Source of the DNA: Bombus terrestris
Taxonomy: Eukaryota > Arthropoda > Insecta > Hymenoptera > Apidae
Direction: 5' to 3'
Assembly (NCBI RefSeq): GCF_910591885.1
Contig: NW_025963552.1
Span: forward strand, 3,348,001-3,412,000
DNA length: 64,000 nt
Positions within the stretch are counted from its first letter, which is position 1, and each line of letters opens with the position of its first letter. The position numbers were made by a program, and so were the translations under genes. Below the pieces are notes generated by a model. It ran no database searches. It was not told where the DNA came from and saw nothing but the letters and a program-made list of their open reading frames with translations. Shown piece after piece: positions 52,266 to 63,091 of this stretch.

Positions 52266-55200
52266 CAAATTGTGATCGTTGCTCGCTCGCTCCGCTCGCT
52301 CGTAAAAATTTAGTCCAACCTCACATCCGATCCGACACGTTCGCAAATTCGAAATAAGTCGCCACCATATCGAATAATGAACGCAAGATGGATTGGTTTT
52401 AGGTTACGCTATAGTTTTCGAGCGAGCGCAGCGAGCGAGAGACGCGTGAAGGTGTATCACAATCTAACGGTTTGGCACATACGGACATTGAAACATTCGC
52501 ACCAGCCAGAGGAGCCGGAAGTATTTATCCTATTGCTTGCTGACAAATGTTTACAGTTTGTGAATAGTTTCACATAAATAGTACTATTTCCACATACTAC
52601 AGGGCAATGTGATGTCCGAAGTGGCTCACGAAATTAGGTACTAACACGATATATATGCATTTTGCAAGGTATATGTATACCTTGCATATTGTGATCGATG
52701 CTCGCTCGCTCCGCTCGCTCGTAAAAATTGAGTCCAACCTCACATCCGATCCGACACGTTCGCCAATTCGAAATAAGTCGCCACCATATCGAATAATGAA
52801 CGCAAGATGGATTGGTTTTAGGTTACGCTATAGTTTTCGAGCGAGCGCAGCGAGCGAGAGACGCGTAAAGGTGTGTCACAATCCAACGGTTTGGCACATA
52901 CTGACATTGAAACATTCGCACCAGCCCGAGGAGCCGGAAGTCTTTATCCTATAGCCTGCTGACAAATGTTTACAGTTTGTGAATAGTTTCACATAAATAG
53001 TACTATTTCGACATACTACAGTGCAATGTGATGTCCGAAGTGGCTGACAAAATTAGGTACTAACACGAAATATATGCAAGGCAATATAAGGTATATGTAT
53101 ACCTTGCAAATTGTGATCGTTGCTCGCTCGCTCCGCTCGCTCGTAAAAATTTAGTCCAACCTCACATACGATCCGACACGTTCGCAAATTCGAAATAAGT
53201 TGCCTTCATATCGAATGACTAACGCAAGATGGATTGGGTTTAGGTTACGCTATAGTTTTCGAGCGAGCGCAGCGAGCGAGAGACGCGTAAAGGTGTGTCA
53301 CAATCCAACGGTTTGGCACATACTGACATTGAAACATTCGCACCAGCCCGAGGAGCCGGAAGTCTTTATCCTATAGCCTGCTGACAACTGTTTACAGTTT
53401 GTGAATAGTTTCACATAAATAGTACTATTTCGACATAGTACAGTGCAATGTGATGTCCGAAGTGGCTGACAAAATTAGGTACTAACACGATATATATGCA
53501 TATTGCAAGGTATATGTATACCTTGCAAATTGTGATCGTTGCTCGCTCGCTCCGCTCGCTCGTAAAAATTTAGTCCAACCTCACATCCGATCCGACACGT
53601 TCGCAAATTCGAAATAAGTCGCCTTCATATCGAATGACTAACGCAAGAGGGATTGGTTTTAGGTTAGGCTATAGTTTTCGAGCGAGCGCAGCGAGCGAGA
53701 GACGCGTGAAGGTGCATCACAATCTAACGGTTTGGCACATACGGACATTGAAACATTCGCACCAGCCAGAGGAGCCGGAAGTATTTATCCTATTGCCTGC
53801 TGACAAATGTTTACAGTTTGTGAATAGTTTCACATAAATAGTACTATTTCCACATACTACAGTCCAATGTGATGTCCGAAGTGGCTAACAAAATTAGGTA
53901 CTAACACGATATATATGCATATTGCAAGGTATATGTATACCTTGCAAATTGTGATCGTTGCTCGCTCGCTCCGCTCGCTCGTAAAAATTTAGTCCAACCT
54001 CACATCCGATCCGACACGTTCGCAAATTCGAAATAAGTCGCCACCATATCGAATAATGAACGCAAGATGAATTGGTTTTAGGTTACGCTATAGTTTTCGA
54101 GCGAGCGCAGCGAACGAGAGACGCGTAAAGGTGTGTCACAATCCAACGGTTTGGCACATACTGACATTGAAAGATTCGCACCAGCCCGAGGAGCCGGAAG
54201 TCTTTATCCTATTGCCTGCTGACAAATGTTTACAGTTTGTGAATAGTTTCACATAAATAGTACTATTTCCACACAATACAGTCCAATCTGATGTCTGAAG
54301 TGGCTGACAAAATTAGGTACTAACACGAAATATATGCAAGGCAATATAAGGTATATGTATACCTTGCAAATTGTGATCGTAGCTCGCTCGCTCCGCTCGC
54401 TCGTAAAAATTTAGTCCAACCTCACATCCGATTCGACACGTTCGCAAATTCGAAATAAGTCGCCACCATATCGAATAATGAACGCAAGATGGATTGGTTT
54501 TAGGTTACGCTATAGTTTTCGAGCGAGCGCAGCGAGCGAGAGACGCGTGAAGGTGTATCACAATCTAACGGTTTGGCACATACGGACATTGAAACATTCG
54601 CACCAGCCAGAGGAGCCGGAAGTATTTATCCTATTGCCTGCTGACAAATGTTTACAGTTTGTGAATAGTTTCACATAAATAGTACTATTTCCACATACTA
54701 GAGTGCAATGTGATGTGCGAAGTGGCTGACAAAATTAGGTACTAACACGATATATATGCATATTGCAAGTTATATGTATAGCTTGCAAATTGTGATCGTT
54801 GCTCGCTCGCTCCGCTCGCTCGTAAAAATTTAGTCCAACCTCACATCCGATTCGACACGTTCGCAAATTCGAAATAAGTCGCCACCATATCGAATAATGA
54901 ACGCAAGATGGATTGGTTTTAGGTTACGCTATAGTTTTCGAGCGAGCGCAGCGAGCGAGAGACGCGTGAAGGTGTATCACAATCTAACGGTTTGGCACAT
55001 ACGGACATTGAAACATTCGCACCAGCCAGAGGAGCCGGAAGTATTTATCCTATTGCCTGCTGACAAATGTTTACAGTTTGTGAATAGTTTCACATAAATA
55101 GTACTATTTCCACATACTACAGTCCAATGTGATGTCCGAAGTGGCTGACAAAATTAGGTACTAACACGATATATATGCATATTGCAAGTTATATGTATAG

Positions 55201-55623
55201 CTTGCAAATTGTGATCGTTGCTCGCTCGCTCCGCTCGCTCGTAAAAATTTAGTCCAACCTCAGATCCGATCCGACACGTTCGCAAATTCGAAATAAGTCG
55301 CCTTCATATCGAATGACTAACGCAAGAGGGATTGGTTTTAGGTTAGGCTATAGTTTTCGAGCGAGCGCAGCGAGCGAGAGACGCGTGAAGGTGTATCACA
55401 ATCTAACGGTTTGGCACATACGGACATTGAAACATTCGCACCAGCCAGAGGAGCCGGAAGTATTTATCCTATTGCCTGCTGACAAATGTTTACAGTTTGT
55501 GAATAGTTTCACATAAATAGTACTATTTCCACATACTACAGTCCAATGTGATGTCCGAAGTGGCTAACAAAATTAGGTACTAACACGATATATATGCATA
55601 TTGCAAGGTATATGTATACCTTG
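52266..55623 (+). repeat. 8-mer higher-order repeat, unit 2 (3,358 bp)
   Basis: Anchors: 52380 N/T, 52799 N, 53221 P/N, 53640 T, 54059 N, 54481 N/T, 54900 N/T, 55319 T. This unit is followed directly by unit 3 at +3,358 bp. In the roughly 3.1 kb I compared, the only difference seen is T at 52902 against G at 56260 (CATACTGAC against CATACGGAC). It also matches unit 1 at -8,390 bp. Confidence 0.92.
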
Positions 55624-58600
55624 CAAATTGTGATCGTTGCTCGCTCGCTCCGCTCGCTCGTAAAAATTTAGTCCAACCTCACATCCGATCCGACACGTTC
55701 GCAAATTCGAAATAAGTCGCCACCATATCGAATAATGAACGCAAGATGGATTGGTTTTAGGTTACGCTATAGTTTTCGAGCGAGCGCAGCGAGCGAGAGA
55801 CGCGTGAAGGTGTATCACAATCTAACGGTTTGGCACATACGGACATTGAAACATTCGCACCAGCCAGAGGAGCCGGAAGTATTTATCCTATTGCTTGCTG
55901 ACAAATGTTTACAGTTTGTGAATAGTTTCACATAAATAGTACTATTTCCACATACTACAGGGCAATGTGATGTCCGAAGTGGCTCACGAAATTAGGTACT
56001 AACACGATATATATGCATTTTGCAAGGTATATGTATACCTTGCATATTGTGATCGATGCTCGCTCGCTCCGCTCGCTCGTAAAAATTGAGTCCAACCTCA
56101 CATCCGATCCGACACGTTCGCCAATTCGAAATAAGTCGCCACCATATCGAATAATGAACGCAAGATGGATTGGTTTTAGGTTACGCTATAGTTTTCGAGC
56201 GAGCGCAGCGAGCGAGAGACGCGTAAAGGTGTGTCACAATCCAACGGTTTGGCACATACGGACATTGAAACATTCGCACCAGCCCGAGGAGCCGGAAGTC
56301 TTTATCCTATAGCCTGCTGACAAATGTTTACAGTTTGTGAATAGTTTCACATAAATAGTACTATTTCGACATACTACAGTGCAATGTGATGTCCGAAGTG
56401 GCTGACAAAATTAGGTACTAACACGAAATATATGCAAGGCAATATAAGGTATATGTATACCTTGCAAATTGTGATCGTTGCTCGCTCGCTCCGCTCGCTC
56501 GTAAAAATTTAGTCCAACCTCACATACGATCCGACACGTTCGCAAATTCGAAATAAGTTGCCTTCATATCGAATGACTAACGCAAGATGGATTGGGTTTA
56601 GGTTACGCTATAGTTTTCGAGCGAGCGCAGCGAGCGAGAGACGCGTAAAGGTGTGTCACAATCCAACGGTTTGGCACATACTGACATTGAAACATTCGCA
56701 CCAGCCCGAGGAGCCGGAAGTCTTTATCCTATAGCCTGCTGACAACTGTTTACAGTTTGTGAATAGTTTCACATAAATAGTACTATTTCGACATAGTACA
56801 GTGCAATGTGATGTCCGAAGTGGCTGACAAAATTAGGTACTAACACGATATATATGCATATTGCAAGGTATATGTATACCTTGCAAATTGTGATCGTTGC
56901 TCGCTCGCTCCGCTCGCTCGTAAAAATTTAGTCCAACCTCACATCCGATCCGACACGTTCGCAAATTCGAAATAAGTCGCCTTCATATCGAATGACTAAC
57001 GCAAGAGGGATTGGTTTTAGGTTAGGCTATAGTTTTCGAGCGAGCGCAGCGAGCGAGAGACGCGTGAAGGTGCATCACAATCTAACGGTTTGGCACATAC
57101 GGACATTGAAACATTCGCACCAGCCAGAGGAGCCGGAAGTATTTATCCTATTGCCTGCTGACAAATGTTTACAGTTTGTGAATAGTTTCACATAAATAGT
57201 ACTATTTCCACATACTACAGTCCAATGTGATGTCCGAAGTGGCTAACAAAATTAGGTACTAACACGATATATATGCATATTGCAAGGTATATGTATACCT
57301 TGCAAATTGTGATCGTTGCTCGCTCGCTCCGCTCGCTCGTAAAAATTTAGTCCAACCTCACATCCGATCCGACACGTTCGCAAATTCGAAATAAGTCGCC
57401 ACCATATCGAATAATGAACGCAAGATGAATTGGTTTTAGGTTACGCTATAGTTTTCGAGCGAGCGCAGCGAACGAGAGACGCGTAAAGGTGTGTCACAAT
57501 CCAACGGTTTGGCACATACTGACATTGAAAGATTCGCACCAGCCCGAGGAGCCGGAAGTCTTTATCCTATTGCCTGCTGACAAATGTTTACAGTTTGTGA
57601 ATAGTTTCACATAAATAGTACTATTTCCACACAATACAGTCCAATCTGATGTCTGAAGTGGCTGACAAAATTAGGTACTAACACGAAATATATGCAAGGC
57701 AATATAAGGTATATGTATACCTTGCAAATTGTGATCGTAGCTCGCTCGCTCCGCTCGCTCGTAAAAATTTAGTCCAACCTCACATCCGATTCGACACGTT
57801 CGCAAATTCGAAATAAGTCGCCACCATATCGAATAATGAACGCAAGATGGATTGGTTTTAGGTTACGCTATAGTTTTCGAGCGAGCGCAGCGAGCGAGAG
57901 ACGCGTGAAGGTGTATCACAATCTAACGGTTTGGCACATACGGACATTGAAACATTCGCACCAGCCAGAGGAGCCGGAAGTATTTATCCTATTGCCTGCT
58001 GACAAATGTTTACAGTTTGTGAATAGTTTCACATAAATAGTACTATTTCCACATACTAGAGTGCAATGTGATGTGCGAAGTGGCTGACAAAATTAGGTAC
58101 TAACACGATATATATGCATATTGCAAGTTATATGTATAGCTTGCAAATTGTGATCGTTGCTCGCTCGCTCCGCTCGCTCGTAAAAATTTAGTCCAACCTC
58201 ACATCCGATTCGACACGTTCGCAAATTCGAAATAAGTCGCCACCATATCGAATAATGAACGCAAGATGGATTGGTTTTAGGTTACGCTATAGTTTTCGAG
58301 CGAGCGCAGCGAGCGAGAGACGCGTGAAGGTGTATCACAATCTAACGGTTTGGCACATACGGACATTGAAACATTCGCACCAGCCAGAGGAGCCGGAAGT
58401 ATTTATCCTATTGCCTGCTGACAAATGTTTACAGTTTGTGAATAGTTTCACATAAATAGTACTATTTCCACATACTACAGTCCAATGTGATGTCCGAAGT
58501 GGCTGACAAAATTAGGTACTAACACGATATATATGCATATTGCAAGTTATATGTATAGCTTGCAAATTGTGATCGTTGCTCGCTCGCTCCGCTCGCTCGT

Positions 58601-58981
58601 AAAAATTTAGTCCAACCTCAGATCCGATCCGACACGTTCGCAAATTCGAAATAAGTCGCCTTCATATCGAATGACTAACGCAAGAGGGATTGGTTTTAGG
58701 TTAGGCTATAGTTTTCGAGCGAGCGCAGCGAGCGAGAGTCGCGTGAAGGTGCATCACAATCTAACGGTTTGGCACATACGGACATTGAAACATTCGCACC
58801 AGCCAGAGGAGCCGGAAGTATTTATCCTATTGCTTGCTGACAAATGTTTACAGTTTGTGAATAGTTTCACATAAATAGTACTATTTCCACATACTACAGG
58901 GCAATGTGATGTCCGAAGTGGCTCACGAAATTAGGTACTAACACGATATATATGCATTTTGCAAGGTATATGTATACCTTG
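55624..58981 (+). repeat. 8-mer higher-order repeat, unit 3 (3,358 bp)
   Basis: Anchors: 55738 N/T, 56157 N, 56579 P/N, 56998 T, 57417 N, 57839 N/T, 58258 N/T, 58677 T. It is a direct tandem copy of unit 2 up to about 58,738. The last monomer then differs: it has GAGAGTCGCGTG and AAGGTGCATCAC, and it ends in GCTTGCTGAC and CTCACGAAATT. The same altered end recurs at 62,933, so the variant unit itself was copied. Confidence 0.9.
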
Positions 58982-61040
58982 CATATTGTGATCGATGCTC
59001 GCTCGCTCCGCTCGCTCGTAAAAATTGAGTCCAACCTCACATCCGATCCGACACGTTCGCCAATTCGAAATAAGTCGCCACCATATCGAATAATGAACGC
59101 AAGATGGATTGGTTTTAGGTTACGCTATAGTTTTCGAGCGAGCGCAGCGAGCGAGAGACGCGTAAAGGTGTGTCACAATCCAACGGTTTGGCACATACTG
59201 ACATTGAAACATTCGCACCAGCCCGAGGAGCCGGAAGTCTTTATCCTATAGCCTGCTGACAAATGTTTACAGTTTGTGAATAGTTTCACATAAATAGTAC
59301 TATTTCCACATACTACAGGGCAATGTGATGTCCGAAGTGGCTGACGAAATTAGGTACTAACACGATATATATGCATATTGCAAGGTATATGTATACCTTG
59401 CATATTGTGATCGATGCTCGCTCGCTCCGCTCGCTCGTAAAAATTTAGTCCAACCTCACATACGATCCGACACGTTCGCAAATTCGAAATAAGTTGCCTT
59501 CATATCGAATGACTAACGCAAGATGGATTGGGTTTAGGTTAGGCTACAGCTTTCGAGCGAGCGCATCGAGCGAGAGACGCGTAAAGGTGTATCACAATCT
59601 AACGGTTTGGCACATACGGACATTGAAACATTCGCACCAGCCCGAGGAGCCGGAAGTCTTTATCCTATTGCCTGCTGACAAATGTTTACAGTTTGTGAAT
59701 AGTTTCACATAAATAGTACTATTTCCACATACTACAGTGCAATGTGATGTGCGAAGTGGCTGACAAAATTAGGTACGAACACGATATATATGCATATTGC
59801 AAGTTATATGTATAGCTTGCAAATTGTGATCGTTGCTCGCTCGCTCCGCTCGCTCGTAAAAATTTAGTCCAACCTCACATCCGATCCGACACGTTCGCAA
59901 ATTCGAAATAAGTCGCCTTCATATCGAATGACTAACGCAAGAGGGATTGGTTTTAGGTTAGGCTATAGTTTTCGAGCGAGCGCAGCGAGCGAGGGACGCG
60001 TGAAGGTGTATCACAATCTAACGGTTTGGCACATACGGACATTGAAACATTCGCACCAGCCAGAGGAGCCGGAAGTATTTATCCTATTGCTTGCTGACAA
60101 ATGTTTACAGTTTGTGAATAGTTTCACATAAATAGTACTATTTCCACATACTACAGGGCAATGTGATGTCCGAAGTGGCTCACGAAATTAGGTACTAACA
60201 CGATATATATGCATATTGCAAGGTATATGTATACCTTGCATATTGTGATCGATGCTCGCTCGCTCCGCTCGCTCGTAAAAATTGAGTCCAACCTCACATC
60301 CGATCCGACACGTTCGCCAATTCGAAATAAGTCGCCACCATATCGAATAATGAACGCAAGATGGATTGGTTTTAGGTTACGCTATAGTTTTCGAGCGAGC
60401 GCAGCGAGCGAGAGACGCGTAAAGGTGTGTCACAATCCAACGGTTTGGCACACACTGACATTGAAACATTCGCACCAGCCCGAGGAGCCGGAAGTCTTTA
60501 TCCTATAGCCTGCTGACAAATGTTTACAGTTTGTGAATAGTTTCACATAAATAGTACTATTTCGACATACTACAGTGCAATGTGATGTCCGAAGTGGCTG
60601 ACAAAATTAGGTACTAACACGAAATATATGCAAGGCAATATAAGGTATATGTATACCTTGCAAATTGTGATCGTTGCTCGCTCGCTCCGCTCGCTCGTAA
60701 AAATTTAGTCCAACCTCACATACGATCCGACACGTTCGCAAACTCGAAATAAGTTGCCTTCATATCGAATGACTAACGCAAGATGGATTGGGTTTAGGTT
60801 AGGCTACAGCTTTCGAGCGAGCGCATCGAGCGAGAGACGCGTAAAGGTGTGTCACAATCCAACGGTTTGGCACATACTGACATTGAAACATTCGCACCAG
60901 CCCGAGGAGCCGGATGTCTTTATCATACTGCCTGCTGACAAATGTTTACAGTTTGTGAATAGTTTCACATAAATAGTACTATTTCCACATACTACAGGGC
61001 AATGTGATGTCCGAAGTGGCTGACGAAATTAGGTACTAAC
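58982..61040 (+). repeat. Insert of older pattern between 8-mer units
   Basis: Anchors: 59096 N, 59515 P/T, 59934 T, 60353 N, 60775 P. From about 59,735 to 61,076 this matches 50,083-51,424 (offset 9,652 bp), sharing GGTACGAACACG and GAGGGACGCG. One difference is ATCATACTGCC at 60922 against ATCATATTGCC. The segment sits between two 8-mer pieces, so it was joined in after the 8-mer had formed, or the 8-mer unit was extended by unequal exchange. Confidence 0.82.
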
Positions 61041-63091
61041 ACGATATATATGCATATTGCAAGGTATATGTATACCTTGCAAATTGTGATCGTTGCTCGC
61101 TCGCTCCGCTCGCTCGTAAAAATTTAGTCCAACCTCACATCCGATCCGACACGTTCGCAAATTCGAAATAAGTCGCCTTCATATCGAATGACTAACGCAA
61201 GAGGGATTGGTTTTAGGTTAGGCTATAGTTTTCGAGCGAGCGCAGCGAGCGAGAGACGCGTGAAGGTGCATCACAATCTAACGGTTTGGCACATACGGAC
61301 ATTGAAACATTCGCACCAGCCAGAGGAGCCGGAAGTATTTATCCTATTGCCTGCTGACAAATGTTTACAGTTTGTGAATAGTTTCACATAAATAGTACTA
61401 TTTCCACATACTACAGTCCAATGTGATGTCCGAAGTGGCTAACAAAATTAGGTACTAACACGATATATATGCATATTGCAAGGTATATGTATACCTTGCA
61501 AATTGTGATCGTTGCTCGCTCGCTCCGCTCGCTCGTAAAAATTTAGTCCAACCTCACATCCGATCCGACACGTTCGCAAATTCGAAATAAGTCGCCACCA
61601 TATCGAATAATGAACGCAAGATGAATTGGTTTTAGGTTACGCTATAGTTTTCGAGCGAGCGCAGCGAACGAGAGACGCGTAAAGGTGTGTCACAATCCAA
61701 CGGTTTGGCACATACTGACATTGAAAGATTCGCACCAGCCCGAGGAGCCGGAAGTCTTTATCCTATTGCCTGCTGACAAATGTTTACAGTTTGTGAATAG
61801 TTTCACATAAATAGTACTATTTCCACACAATACAGTCCAATCTGATGTCTGAAGTGGCTGACAAAATTAGGTACTAACACGAAATATATGCAAGGCAATA
61901 TAAGGTATATGTATACCTTGCAAATTGTGATCGTAGCTCGCTCGCTCCGCTCGCTCGTAAAAATTTAGTCCAACCTCACATCCGATTCGACACGTTCGCA
62001 AATTCGAAATAAGTCGCCACCATATCGAATAATGAACGCAAGATGGATTGGTTTTAGGTTACGCTATAGTTTTCGAGCGAGCGCAGCGAGCGAGAGACGC
62101 GTGAAGGTGTATCACAATCTAACGGTTTGGCACATACGGACATTGAAACATTCGCACCAGCCAGAGGAGCCGGAAGTATTTATCCTATTGCCTGCTGACA
62201 AATGTTTACAGTTTGTGAATAGTTTCACATAAATAGTACTATTTCCACATACTAGAGTGCAATGTGATGTGCGAAGTGGCTGACAAAATTAGGTACTAAC
62301 ACGATATATATGCATATTGCAAGTTATATGTATAGCTTGCAAATTGTGATCGTTGCTCGCTCGCTCCGCTCGCTCGTAAAAATTTAGTCCAACCTCACAT
62401 CCGATTCGACACGTTCGCAAATTCGAAATAAGTCGCCACCATATCGAATAATGAACGCAAGATGGATTGGTTTTAGGTTACGCTATAGTTTTCGAGCGAG
62501 CGCAGCGAGCGAGAGACGCGTGAAGGTGTATCACAATCTAACGGTTTGGCACATACGGACATTGAAACATTCGCACCAGCCAGAGGAGCCGGAAGTATTT
62601 ATCCTATTGCCTGCTGACAAATGTTTACAGTTTGTGAATAGTTTCACATAAATAGTACTATTTCCACATACTACAGTCCAATGTGATGTCCGAAGTGGCT
62701 GACAAAATTAGGTACTAACACGATATATATGCATATTGCAAGTTATATGTATAGCTTGCAAATTGTGATCGTTGCTCGCTCGCTCCGCTCGCTCGTAAAA
62801 ATTTAGTCCAACCTCAGATCCGATCCGACACGTTCGCAAATTCGAAATAAGTCGCCTTCATATCGAATGACTAACGCAAGAGGGATTGGTTTTAGGTTAG
62901 GCTATAGTTTTCGAGCGAGCGCAGCGAGCGAGAGTCGCGTGAAGGTGCATCACAATCTAACGGTTTGGCACATACGGACATTGAAACATTCGCACCAGCC
63001 AGAGGAGCCGGAAGTATTTATCCTATTGCTTGCTGACAAATGTTTACAGTTTGTGAATAGTTTCACATAAATAGTACTATTTCCACATACT
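61041..63091 (+). repeat. 8-mer higher-order repeat, partial unit 4
   Basis: Anchors: 61194 T, 61613 N, 62035 N/T, 62454 N/T, 62873 T. This equals about 56,845-58,895 at +4,196 bp (ten monomers), including GAGAGTCGCGTG. The first three monomers of the 8-mer are missing and replaced by the 59934-60775 segment. I noticed no substitution against unit 3 within the shared part. Confidence 0.88.
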
